Origin: Malaya genurostris
Lineage: Eukaryota > Arthropoda > Insecta > Diptera > Culicidae
Direction of reading: 5' to 3'
NCBI RefSeq assembly: GCF_030247185.1
Contig: NC_080571.1
Span: 83,833,025 to 83,897,024 of the forward strand
DNA: 64,000 nt
The notes under the pieces are model-generated. The model was not told the DNA's origin and did no database searches. It saw nothing but the letters and a program-made list of their open reading frames with translations. Position numbers and translations under genes: made by a program. This document shows positions 33,258 through 43,986 of this stretch, piece by piece; the first letter of the stretch is position 1; each line of letters begins with the position of its first letter.

Positions 33258-34385
33258 GGTGTATTTCCGTACCGATGGCTGAATGGCTGCAGGAGGTTAA
33301 ACATTGCAGTCGTAAACGGAATATCTTGGATTTTTCCTCAAGGTGGTGTACTATCCCCACTTTTATGGAACCTAGTCGCTGATAGTTTGTTAAGGAAACT
33401 TAATAACCTTGGATTTCCGACTTATGGTTTTGCCGACGATTATCATATATTGATGACCGGTATAAGCATTAACACTCTCTTTGATTTAATGCAGCAAGCC
33501 CTGCGATCTGTTGAACAATGGTGTTGTCAGGTTTGGATTATCTGTAAATCCGGGCAAAACATCAATGGTGCTTTTCACTCATCGTAGGATAATTACAGGA
33601 GCTCGTCCGTTGCAGTTCTTTGGTTCAGGGGTCACTGTGGTCGATCAAGTTAAATACGTCGGGGTTATTCTTGACTCAAAACTGAATTGGTCTGCTCACA
33701 TTGACTTCAGGATTGAAGGAGCTTGCATGGCTTTCGGCCAATGCAGACGAGCTTTTAGAAAATCATGGGGACTCAAACCCAGATATATTCATTGGATCTA
33801 CACAACTATCGTTAGACCAATTTTAGCATATGGTTGTCTTGTATGGTGGCAGAAAGGAGAAGTCGCGACAGTTCAGTAGAAGCTAAATCATCTCCAAAGG
33901 ATGGTCCTAATGGCGATGACAGGAGCATTCACGACAACTCCTAATGCTGCTCTAGAGGCGCTACTGTGTATTAAACCACTACATGTGTTCCTAAAACAAG
34001 AAGCATTATCTTGTGCATACCGTCTTACTGGCGCAGCTTGCAAACTTGCGCTCAGACAAAAGCATTTCTACCAGATTTAAATCTGAAAATGTCAAAGTGT
34101 CTACTGCATTTTTCCAAGTATCATTGCAGTATTCTGGTCAGAGCTCTGACTGGACAATGCAAACTCAATTATCACATGGCTACTATTCAACGTGCTGAGT
34201 ATTATTCGTGTGATTTGTGTGAATGCGATTATGGTACTTCATATCATCTGATATGTAACTGTCCCGCATTGACGCAGCTACGTATCCGGGTTTTTGGTTC
34301 TCCATACATGGTTGAGTCTGTGTATGCGGAGCTAAAATTGAAGGATATTCTCTCGTTTCTCACCCAATGTGATAAGGAGCTATAG
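33258..34385 (+). pseudogene. Second non-LTR retrotransposon: RT fragment and zinc-finger tail
   Basis: Decayed ORF2. From about 33,310 it reads VVNGISWIFPQGGVLSPLLW. The RT catalytic box FADD is in PTYGFADDYHILMTG (about 33,430). After a frameshift near 33,535 it reads LSVNPGKTSMVLFTHRRI and VKYVGVILDSKLNWSAHIDF; a TAG at 33,877 follows TVQ. Reading resumes (LNHLQRMVLMAMTGAF) to about 34,075, with further shifts. The expected RNase H segment is missing: sequence jumps to a CDLC...HLICNC zinc-finger-like tail and the stop at 34,385. It is clearly a different family from the element at 23.2 kb (GGVLSPLLWNLVADSLL against SPLLYNFYVNDID). Clade not assigned. Confidence 0.85.
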
Positions 34386-34865
34386 TCAGAAGGGTTCATC
34401 GTTCTTCCTGGAGTGAATGAATCCCTTCTGTATTCACCTTAAATAGGGTTTAGCAGATTGTTTGGCATCCTTTGGGGGGTACCGAATTTACTTCTGCTCG
34501 TACATACTGCGAGTCGTTCTGCATTCTTCCGAGAATGGTGTCGCTTTTGTAAGATCTCTAAATTCTCTCGGGGGTTGGAGGTTTTATTAACAGCAGACTG
34601 TTCGGGACCTCGTAGAGGTTCAGAATTTCCTTCTGCTTCCACTAAATGTGATCCTCAGCAGATTGTTCAGCATCCCTTAGGGGTGCAGAATTTACTTCTG
34701 CTTTTATGTGTTTTTGTGTCGTCAATTTTTCCCATCCTCCTAGTCCAACCCTTACCATTTCCTTTCAATCCTTCCCTCTTATATATCGGGAAAATGATGC
34801 TAAAAACAAATTGATGGCAAGGCACAAATCTCCAAATATCAAGGGGAACGTGCCATTTGAGCCAA
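34386..34865 (+). other. Retrotransposon 3' UTR with three stem-loop-like units
   Basis: Follows the ORF2 stop. Three similar 46-47 bp units begin AGCAGA and end TTCTGCT, so each can pair end to end: 34,452-34,498, 34,592-34,637 and 34,657-34,702. Interiors share TTG(T)TTGGCATCC/TTCAGCATCCC-type and GAATTTACTTC words. Frames across it are spurious. No poly-A tail is obvious at the right boundary. Confidence 0.6.
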
Positions 34866-35279
34866 TTTGTTCTGATTCCTGATGATTCCTGATTCATGTC
34901 AATAATGAATAAGAAATAGAAAAAATAGACTTGAAAATACGAATCAACCTCCTTAAAACCGGAGAACTGTTCCACCAATGGAGCTAACCTGAAGATGTTC
35001 TGTCAGCAGTCGATAAGAGTCTTCATATGGTTGTTTGATATCAGAAAACTGCTACTTAGATTTTCGAATCGAAAATTTACACAGTGATTTTGACAATAGG
35101 GCAGTCCCTTCTTATTTACTAATTTTCATTTTTTCTTTGTGTTTACTTCTCGTATCTAAATATATACTTTTCTATTCTTATTTTTATTGATATAATACTA
35201 ACTTCCAATATTCAATCGCCAACATTCAATTTCTACTACTTTCACTTTCACCTATCTCTAATTCCCACTTTATGCTATA
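34866..35279. other. Junction sequence before the right direct repeat
   Basis: A CCTGATGATTCCTGATTCAT duplication-like phrase lies at 34,875. From about 35,105 onward the plus strand becomes pyrimidine- and A-rich with few G, like the block beyond 35.5 kb. No gene. Confidence 0.45.
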
Positions 35280-35461
35280 CAAATGGCAACTTCATCATCC
35301 GATGCCTAATCTCTAGTATACATATAGTAACGCATATTTCTTTTTACAATCTTTTTTTTTTCTCATTTCTAAATTCGCAGTTTCGATTTATCAATTTTTA
35401 TTTTTCAATCGTTTATTTCCAACTCCTAATACTCATTTCTCTTGTTTTTCATTCCTAACTT
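35280..35461 (+). repeat. 182-bp direct repeat, right copy
   Basis: Identical to 32,808-32,989. Its flanks on both sides are the same pyrimidine-rich sequence type as the repeat itself, which suggests that this is the original locus and the left copy is derived. Confidence 0.97.
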
Positions 35462-35849
35462 CCACTATCATAGTTCGAATCTCCAGTTTTCAATTTCTCA
35501 ACTTCACATTCATAATGCTCACTCTTCATTTTCCTATTTCCTTTTTCATTTGGTTTACCTTTTTTAACTAATTTTTTTTTATTTTCTGGTTTTTTCATCT
35601 CTTAGAGCAAGTTCAGTAGCTGCAAGATTCATATGGGTGGTCTATAAGCCGTTTTAGTTTTATTTATTCGAATAGTTCTACTGTCAAATTTAAAACTGGT
35701 ATACGCTGCCGTTCTATTTATTCTATATTTGAAACACAGATAAAACGCTGTTGAGGCTGCCAGTTTATTTTGTTATAATTTCTAGATTTAAATTTTAAAA
35801 CTGACATAAATTATGCATCTAGATCTAGAACACTACTGGATATGCCCTT

Positions 35850-36060
35850 AGCTTGTGAATTTGGTAGTTCAATGCGTAAGTCGCTGGGCTCACAAGCCAG
35901 TTGTCGTATGTTCGAGCCCTAGCCTAGGAAGATTATTAGTGCCGTAGTACTTGCCATGCAATGATTCTGTACGCTATGAATCGGCTGCGAACTCTGTTGA
36001 AATAGATAGGCCAAATTCCACGAAAAGAATGTAATTCCAAGACTGCTTTTTCGTACGAGA
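35850..36060 (+). mobile_element. SINE family B, full-length copy with tRNA-like head
   Basis: The head has an A-box-like segment (TTTGGTAGTTCAATGCGTAA) and B box GTATGTTCGAGCCCT at 35,906-35,920. The intervening GCTCACAAGCC looks like an anticodon-arm relic. The body contains GATTCTGTACGCTATGAATC, AAATTCCACGAAAAGAATGT and AATTCCAAGACTGC. Four 5'-truncated copies lie at 19,456 (-), 28,265, 53,967 (-) and 56,292. Pol III transcribed by family analogy. Confidence 0.85.
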
Positions 36061-36432
36061 AATTGATTCGATTCCCAATCTTCAATCGCCAATATTCAAT
36101 ATCGCCAAATTCCGATTTCGAGTTTTCAACTATTAATTTAAATTCCCCAATTTCCTTATTCTCAATTGCAAATTACATTTCCTATTTCCATCCTCGAATT
36201 TCTAATTCCCTTTTCCATTTTCAATTTTTGCTTTTCATTTTTTTAATTAAAAAAATTTCATTCCATTTCATTTTTCATTTGGTCAATAGAAATGCACTGT
36301 GTCTTAAAAATTTATGTTTTTTGCCTAATTGCTTATCTTCGATTTTGATTTCAGATTTTTTTGTTTGTTAGCTTAATTCGCATCTAAATTCTAAATCTTC
36401 AATTTATCAGCCAACGTAAATTTCTAATCACC

Positions 36433-36689
36433 AATTCTGTATAAAATGTTCGAAACGACGAATGTAACAATGAGAGATTCTCTGTGTTTACTTTCGATTA
36501 TTGCGAAACATTCCTGCTTGTTTCGGTAATTTCTTCAGTGCAGATTTGAAGATGATAGCTTTAGTTATTATTACCGGTAAATAATTGGAATGAAGGATTA
36601 CTAACAGTACCGTAATAATCGAAAGAGAAAGTAAACAAAGAGAATCTCTCATTGTTACATTCGTCGTTTTGAACATTTTTTACAGAATT
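36433..36689. mobile_element. Long-TIR MITE (family M1), copy 1, 257 bp
   Basis: About 65-70 bp of each end are inverted complements: AATTCTGTATAAAATGTTCG, AAACGACGAATGTAACAATG and AGAGATTCTCTGTGTTTACT on the left, mirrored on the right. The core is TGATAGCTTTAGTTATTATT. The flanking AATT may be part of the TIR or a target duplication; the two cannot be told apart. Copy 2 is at 42,842. The strong hairpin explains the 62-codon minus-strand frame. Confidence 0.9.
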
Positions 36690-37579
36690 TTTCTTTTTCA
36701 TTTTCCAATTTCTACCTCCCATTCTTCATCTTCAAATTATAATTCTTACTTCCCTTATTTTAACCTAAAAACTCAAATTCCTACTTCCAAAATGACAATT
36801 TTCGATTTCCACTTTCTATTCCAATTCTTAATTCTCGCATTCTTTATTCGAATGTGCAAATTTCCACAAGTGATTTCCGCTGTCCTTATTCCAATTTCCA
36901 ACTTCCACTTCTTAATTTGTTATTTCTGAATTTTACTGCCTAATTTACCTTTTTCAGTTGTCAATTTCCATTGCCATATAGAAATTTTCTTTTTCTTTGC
37001 AATTTAGTAATTTTTTCAATTCGCTTATATTGATTTTGGGTTCGGATTTTTCGTTTTATATTTTGTTAATTTTAATCCCATTTCCAAACTCTAGCTTTCT
37101 ATTTGTATTTTTCCTTTGAACAATTTCGGAAATTAATAGGAATTCATTAGACTTCACGTACTCTGATCTGGATGAAAATGTGCACACGTTTTCAGTATCA
37201 CAAACAGTTCATTTTGCTCGAATCGTGCAATTCAATTTCGAATGGTTGATGTATTTTATGCACTCGTTGTAACTCAAAAACTGTAAATTGTACATAATTG
37301 AAGTCCAAGATGATATAGGAATTCATTTGCATAACACTAACATTAAGAACCCGTGCAAACTTGAGCAATAATCAATTTTTAATTTTAGATTTTCTCACTC
37401 TAACTCACAATTTCCACTACCTAATTTCAGATTTTCCATATTTCAGCTCCAGCTTGTATGGAGGCTTTTTGATTTCTTTAAGTTGATACTTAGCCCTTGG
37501 TTTTTGGTCTTTAATTTTAGTCCTCAGTCCTTATTTTCAATTTCTTATTCCTCAATTCTTATTATATCTTCCTTCTTTC

Positions 37580-40500
37580 TTATTCCTTATTCCTTATTCC
37601 TTATTCCTTATTTCTTATTCCTTATTCCTTATTCCTTATTCCTTATTCCTTATTCCTTATTCCTTATTCCTTATTCCTTATTCCTTATTCCTTATTCCTT
37701 ATTCCTTATTCCTTATTCCTTATTCCTTATTCCTTATTCCTTATTCCTTATTCCTTATTCCTTATTCCTTATTCCTTATTCCTTATTCCTTATTCCTTAT
37801 TCCTTATTCCTTATTCCTTATTCCTTATTCCTTATTCCTTATTCCTTATTCCTTATTCCTTATTCCTTATTCCTTATTCCTTTTTCTTTATTTCTTATTC
37901 CTTATTCCTTATTCCTTATTCCTTATTCCTTATTCCTTATTCCTTATTCCTTATTCCTTATTCCTTATTCCTTATTCCTTATTCCTTATTCCTTATTCCT
38001 TATTCCTTATTCCTTATTTCTTATTCCTTATTCCTTATTCCTTATTCCTTATTCCTTATTCCTTATTCCTTATTCCTTATTCCTTATTCCTTATTCCTTA
38101 TTCCTTATTCCTTATTCCTTATTCCTTATTCCTTATTCCTTATTCCTTATTCCTTATTCCTTATTCCTTATTCCTTATTCCTTATTCCTTATTCCTTATT
38201 CCTTATTCCTTATTCCTTATTCCTTATTCCTTATTCCTTATTCCTTATTCCTTATTCCTTATTCCTTATTCCTTATTCCTTATTCCTTATTCCTTATTCC
38301 TTATTCCTTATTCCTTATTCCTTATTCCTTATTCCTTATGCCTTATTCCTTATTCCTTATTCCTTATTCCTTATTCCTTATTCCTTATTCCTTATTCCTT
38401 ATTCCTTATTCCTTATTCCTTATTCCTTATTCCTTATTCCTTATTCCTTATTCCTTATTCCTTATTCCTTATTCCTTATTCCTTATTCCTTATTCCTTAT
38501 TCCTTATTCCTTATTCCTTATTCCTTATTCCTTATTCCTTATTCCTTATTCCTTATTCCTTATTCCTTATTCCTTATTCCTTATTCCTTATTCCTTATTC
38601 CTTATTCCTTATTCCTTATTCCTTATTCCTTATTCCTTATTCCTTATTCCTTATTCCTTATTCCTTATTCCTTATTCCTTATTCCTTATTCCTTATTCCT
38701 TATTCCTTATTCCTTATTCCTTATTCCTTATTCCTTATTCCTTATTCCTTATTCCTTATTCCTTATTCCTTATTCCTTATTCCTTATTCCTTATTCCTTA
38801 TTCCTTATTCCTTATTCCTTATTCCTTATTCCTTATTCCTTATTCCTTATTCCTTATTTCTTATTCCTTATTCCTTATTCCTTTTTCCTTATTCCTTATT
38901 CCTTATTCCTTATTCCTTATTCCTTATTCCTTATTCCTTATTCCTTATTCCTTATTCCTTATTCCTTATTCCTTATTCCTTATTCCTTATTTCTTATTCC
39001 TTATTCCTTATTCCTTATTCCTTATTCCTTATTCCTTATTCCTTATTCCTTATTTCTTATTCCTTATTCCTTATTCCTTATTCCTTATTCCTTATTCCTT
39101 ATTCCTTATTCCTTATTCCTTATTCCTTATTCCTTATTCCTTATTCCTTATTCCTTATTCCTTATTCCTTATTCCTTATTCCTTATTCCTTATTCCTTAT
39201 TCCTTATTCCTTATTCCTTATTCCTTATTCCTTATTCCTTATTCCTTATTCCTTATTCCTTATTCCTTATTCCTTATTCCTTATTCCTTATTCCTTATTC
39301 TTTATTCCTTTTTCTTTATTTCTTATTCCTTATTCCTTATTCCTTATTCCTTATTCCTTATTCCTTATTCCTTATTCCTTATTCCTTATTCCTTATTCCT
39401 TATTCCTTATTCCTTATTCCTTATTCCTTATTCCTTATTCCTTATTCCTTATTCCTTATTCCTTATTCCTTTTTCTTTATTTCTTATTCCTTATTCCTTA
39501 TTCCTTATTCCTTATTCCTTATTCCTTATTCCTTATTCCTTATTCCTTATTCCTTATTCCTTATTCCTTATTCCTTATTCCTTATTCCTTATTCCTTATT
39601 CCTTATTCCTTATTCCTTATTCCTTATTCCTTATTCCTTATTCCTTATTCCTTATTCCTTATTCCTTATTCCTTATTCCTTATTCCTTATTCCTTATTCC
39701 TTATTCCTTATTCCTTATTCCTTATTCCTTATTCCTTATTCCTTATTCCTTATTCCTTATTCCTTATTCCTTATTCCTTATTCCTTATTCCTTATTCCTT
39801 ATTCCTTATTCCTTATTCCTTATTCCTTATTCCTTATTCTTTATTCCTTATTCCTTATTCCTTATTCCTTATTCCTTATTCCTTATTCCTTATTCCTTAT
39901 TCCTTATTCCTTATTCCTTATTCCTTATTCCTTATTCCTTATTCCTTATTCCTTATTCCTTATTCCTTATTCCTTATTCCTTATTCCTTATTTCTTATTC
40001 CTTATTCCTTATTCCTTATTCCTTATTCCTTATTCCTTATTCCTTATTCCTTATTCCTTATTCCTTCTTCCTTATTCCTTATTCCTTATTCCTTATTCCT
40101 TATTCCTTATTCCTTATTCCTTATTCCTTATTCCTTATTCCTTATTCCTTATTCCTTATTCCTTATTCCTTATTCCTTATTCCTTATTCCTTATTCCTTA
40201 TTCCTTATTCCTTATTCCTTATTCCTTATTCCTTATTCCTTATTCCTTATTCCTTATTCCTTATTCCTTATTCCTTATTCCTTATTCCTTATTCCTTATT
40301 CCTTATTCCTTATTTCTTATTCCTTATTCCTTATTCCTTATTCCTTATTCCTTATTCCTTATTCCTTATTCCTTATTCCTTATTCCTTATTCCTTATTCC
40401 TTATTCCTTATTCCTTATTCCTTATTCCTTATTCCTTATTCCTTATTCCTTATTCCTTATTCCTTATTCCTTATTCCTTATTTCTTATTCCTTATTCCTT

Positions 40501-41723
40501 ATTCCTTATTCCTTATTCCTTATTCCTTATTCCTTATTTCTTATTCCTTATTCCTTATTCCTTATTCCTTATTCCTTATTCCTTATTCCTTATTCCTTAT
40601 TCCTTATTCCTTATTCCTTATTCCTTATTCCTTATTCCTTATTCCTTATTCCTTATTCCTTATTCCTTATTCCTTATTCCTTTTTCTTTATTTCTTATTC
40701 CTTATTCCTTATTCCTTATTCCTTATTCCTTATTCCTTATTCCTTATTCCTTATTCCTTATTCCTTATTCCTTATTCCTTATTCCTTATTCCTTATTCCT
40801 TATTCCTTATTCCTTATTCCTTATTCCTTATTCCTTATTCCTTATTCCTTATTCCTTATTCCTTTTTCTTTATTTCTTATTCCTTATTCCTTATTCCTTA
40901 TTCCTTATTCCTTATTCCTTATTCCTTATTCCTTATTCCTTATTCCTTATTCCTTATTCCTTATTCCTTATTCCTTATTCCTTATTCCTTATTCCTTATT
41001 CCTTATTCCTTATTCCTTATTCCTTATTCCTTATTCCTTATTCCTTATTCCTTATTCCTTATTCCTTATTCCTTATTCCTTATTCCTTATTCCTTATTCC
41101 TTATTCCTTATTCCTTATTCCTTATTCCTTATTCCTTATTCCTTATTCCTTATTCCTTATTCCTTATTCCTTATTCCTTATTCCTTATTCCTTATTCCTT
41201 ATTCCTTATTCCTTATTCCTTATTCCTTATTCCTTATTCCTTATTCCTTATTCCTTATTCCTTATTCCTTATTCCTTATTCCTTATTCCTTATTCCTTAT
41301 TCCTTATTCCTTATTCCTTATTCCTTATTCCTTATTCCTTATTCCTTATTCCTTATTCCTTATTCCTTATTCCTTATTCCTTATTCCTTATTTCTTATTC
41401 CTTATTCCTTATTCCTTATTCCTTATTCCTTATTCCTTATTCCTTATTCCTTATTCCTTATTCCTTATTCCTTATTCCTTATTCCTTATTCCTTATTCCT
41501 TATTCCTTATTCCTTATTCCTTATTCCTTATTCCTTATTCCTTATTCCTTATTCCTTATTCCTTATTCCTTATTCCTTATTCCTTATTCCTTATTCCTTA
41601 TTCCTTATTCCTTATTCCTTATTCCTTATTCCTTATTCCTTATTCCTTATTTCTTATTCCTTATTCCTTATTCCTTATTCCTTATTTCTTATTCCTTATT
41701 CCTTATTCCTTATTCCTTATTCC
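37580..41723 (+). repeat. (TTATTCC)592 satellite array with variants
   Basis: 4,144 bp, exactly 592 heptamers; all variants keep the length. Single variants TTATTTC occur at e.g. 38,014, 38,854, 38,987, 39,050, 39,988, 40,310, 40,478, 40,534, 41,388, 41,647 and 41,682, with rarer types at 38,340, 38,882, 39,834 and 40,065. A compound variant TTTTTCTTTATTTC begins at 37,881, 39,309, 39,470, 40,681 and 40,863. The plus strand has no stop in any frame and yields a 1,414-codon frame of FLIPYSL repeats that is not a protein. Confidence 0.99.
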
Positions 41724-41754
41724 TTAATTATTATTCCAAATTCACAGTCGTAAT

Positions 41755-42385
41755 TTATCAGTTTTTCAGTAACAAATTTCCAGTTACAAATTTTCAGCTA
41801 AAAATTTCCATTTACAATTTCCTGTTACAAATTTCCAGTTACAAATCTTTAGTTACAAATTTTCAGCTAAAAATTTCCATTTACAATTTCCTGTTACAAA
41901 TTTCCAGTTACAAATTTGCAGTTATAATTTTCCAGTCCTAAGTTTTCAGTTCCAAGTTTCCAGTTACAAATTTTCAATTACAAATTTCCAGTCACAAATT
42001 TTCAGTTACAAAATTCCATTTACAATTTCCTGTTACAAATTTCCAGTTACAAATTTTCAATTACAAATTTTCCGCTACAAATTTCCTGTTACAAATTTTT
42101 AATTACGAATTTCCAGTTACAATCCAGTTTCAAATTTCCAGTTACAAATTTCTAGCTACAAATTCCCAGTTACAAATTTCCAGTTACAATTTTCCAGTTC
42201 CAAGTTTCCAGTTACAAATATCCTATTACAAATTTTCAGTTACAAATTTGCAGTTATAAATTTCCAGCTGTAAATTTCCAGTTACAATTCTAGTTACAAA
42301 TTCCCAGTTGCAAATTACCAGTTACAAATTTCCAGTTACAAATTTTCAATTACAAATTTCCAGTCACAAATGTCCAGTCGCCGGC
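41755..42385 (+). repeat. Degenerate 14-15 bp minisatellite (AGTTACAAATTTCC)
   Basis: More than 35 imperfect units of AGTTACAAATTTCC(A). A larger duplication is visible: the 60-bp stretch containing TTCAGCTAAAAATTTCCATT then TACAATTTCCTGTTACAAAT occurs at about 41,784 and again at about 41,856. Units decay into TAGTTC/CAGTTTC words up to about 42,650. It adjoins the heptamer array with only 30 bp between. Confidence 0.9.
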
Positions 42386-42651
42386 GAACGACCAACAGGT
42401 TAAAGCCGGGTATAAATAAACGATATAAAATATCCAGTTACGAATTTCCGGTTCTTAATATCCAGATCCCAACTCCTAGTTCTCAGTTTCGAGATCTTGG
42501 TTCCCTGTTCCTGATTGTTTTTCTAAAGTCTAGTTCATAGTTACTAGTTCTAAGATTTTTGTTTTCGGTTCTTAAGTTCCTAGTTTTCATTTCCCAGCCC
42601 TGGAATATTGTTCTTAGTTTCCCTTTCCAGTACCCAGTTTCCAGCTCTTAC

Positions 42652-43290
42652 ACACTTAGAAAAAATCGTGTAAATTTACGTTTTTATAGATACACATAAA
42701 AAGAGTGTCATAATTAACTTAAATTCACAATTCAAAACACGTTTTTTGTTTAATTTACAATTAATATCATTAATTCAAAGTTAATTTGATGCAGGTGTGA
42801 CCAGTTAATGTTATTACAAATTAAAAGACGGCTCTTTGGTCAATTCTATATAAAATGTTCAAAACGACGAATGTATCAATGAGAGATTCTTTTTGTTTAC
42901 TTTCTCTTTCGATTATAGCGAAACATTCCTGCTTTTTTGCTTCAGTGCAGATTAAAAGATGATAGCTTTAGTTATTATTATCGGTAAATAATTGGAAGGA
43001 AGGATTAATAAGAGTACCGCAATAATCGAAAGAGGAAGTAAACAAAGAGAATCTCTCATTGATACATTCGTCGTTTTAAACATTTTATACAGAATTTTGT
43101 CAAAAAAATGTATCTTTTTTTCGTCGTTTGGCCGGTAACGAAAAATAAATGTTTTGACAAGAAACCAATTGACTAAAAAGCAGTCTTTTAATTTGAAATT
43201 GACTTCACAGTTAATTTAGCTGAAGTATACATCGATACAGACATAAAAATGATTTTTACATGGTAATAGATGTTATATTGTGTCATCACC
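42652..43290. mobile_element. Fold-back element hosting a nested MITE
   Basis: Outer sequences pair in inverted orientation: GTGTAAATTTACGTTTTTAT (about 42,671) against the complement of AAAAATGATTTTTACATGG (43,245), and AAATTAAAAGACGGCTCTTT (about 42,818) against the complement of AAAAAGCAGTCTTTTAATTT (43,174). The M1 MITE (42,842-43,096) sits in the middle, as if inserted at the hairpin loop. Outer ends are approximate. Confidence 0.55.
42842..43096. mobile_element. Long-TIR MITE (family M1), copy 2, 255 bp
   Basis: Same orientation and same order of words as 36,433-36,689: AATTCTATATAAAATGTTCA, GAGAGATTCTTTTTGTTTAC, core TGATAGCTTTAGTTATTATT, and an inverted right end finishing TACAGAATT. 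It differs by scattered substitutions and two small indels. Confidence 0.9.
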
Positions 43291-43299
43291 GAAGAAATC

Positions 43300-43986
43300 A
43301 TGGCCTGCTTGATTTTACGTCCAGCGTAAAGCCCCTAATTTCATCTTACTCTTAAAGTCAATCTATCGAACAGATCGCATTCTATCTAATGGTTTTCCTA
43401 TATGAGATTTCTACTGGAACTGCGATGATTGGGGGTGCCGTTACCCTATTACTTGCTTTTCCTGCGTTTCCATGTTCGACGCTATACGCATTATTCTTTT
43501 CAGCAGCTTAACGCTCAGTTTTGTGTTTAGCAGCTTGATTGGTATGAACACTGAATTACATGTTTCGTTTAACGTAACTGTGGGATATGTTAAATTTCAT
43601 GTTTGACTGCTGTCAGAGATTTTCTAACAAACATTCCAATTTAATGTTATTTTATTTCACCCCGATTTTAATTTTTTTTGCCGGGAATAAATTTCAAAAA
43701 TAAAACTATTAACTTTTTTTCTGGATCCAAAAACCCTTAGCCCCATCAGAAATCGAACCGAGTTCGGTTAGTGCCGAAACTATGCAATGTCGTTCTTTCC
43801 TGTATTATCAGCTTTAATTTGCAATCACTGACCCTTCGTTCGATGAAACAAAACGATTATTCATCCTAACAAAAAATATAAATAATGTGATAAACGGTGC
43901 TTTCTCTCTCCTAATTCCTCAAGAAAATTGTATAGTTTTTGAAAACAGACTTTGAAAAGATAACGAATAAATGTAAATAATTTCTG
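43300..43986. other. Unassigned spacer
   Basis: No gene or repeat was recognised. Confidence 0.35.

Larger units (their letters stand above)
35105..37579 (+). repeat. Degenerate pyrimidine-rich, G-poor low-complexity block
   Basis: Apart from an inserted SINE and MITE, the plus strand is built of words such as CAATTTC, AATTCC, TTCCAA and CACTTTC with very few G. It resembles long-decayed copies of a short (T/C/A) unit and merges into the TTATTCC array at 37,580. Frames at 36,063-36,371 and 36,669-36,929 are low complexity and not genes. Confidence 0.7.

Noticed and set aside
37483..41727. A 1,414-codon plus-strand frame
   Set aside because: Heptamer satellite read as FLIPYSL; the unit has no plus-strand stop in any frame.
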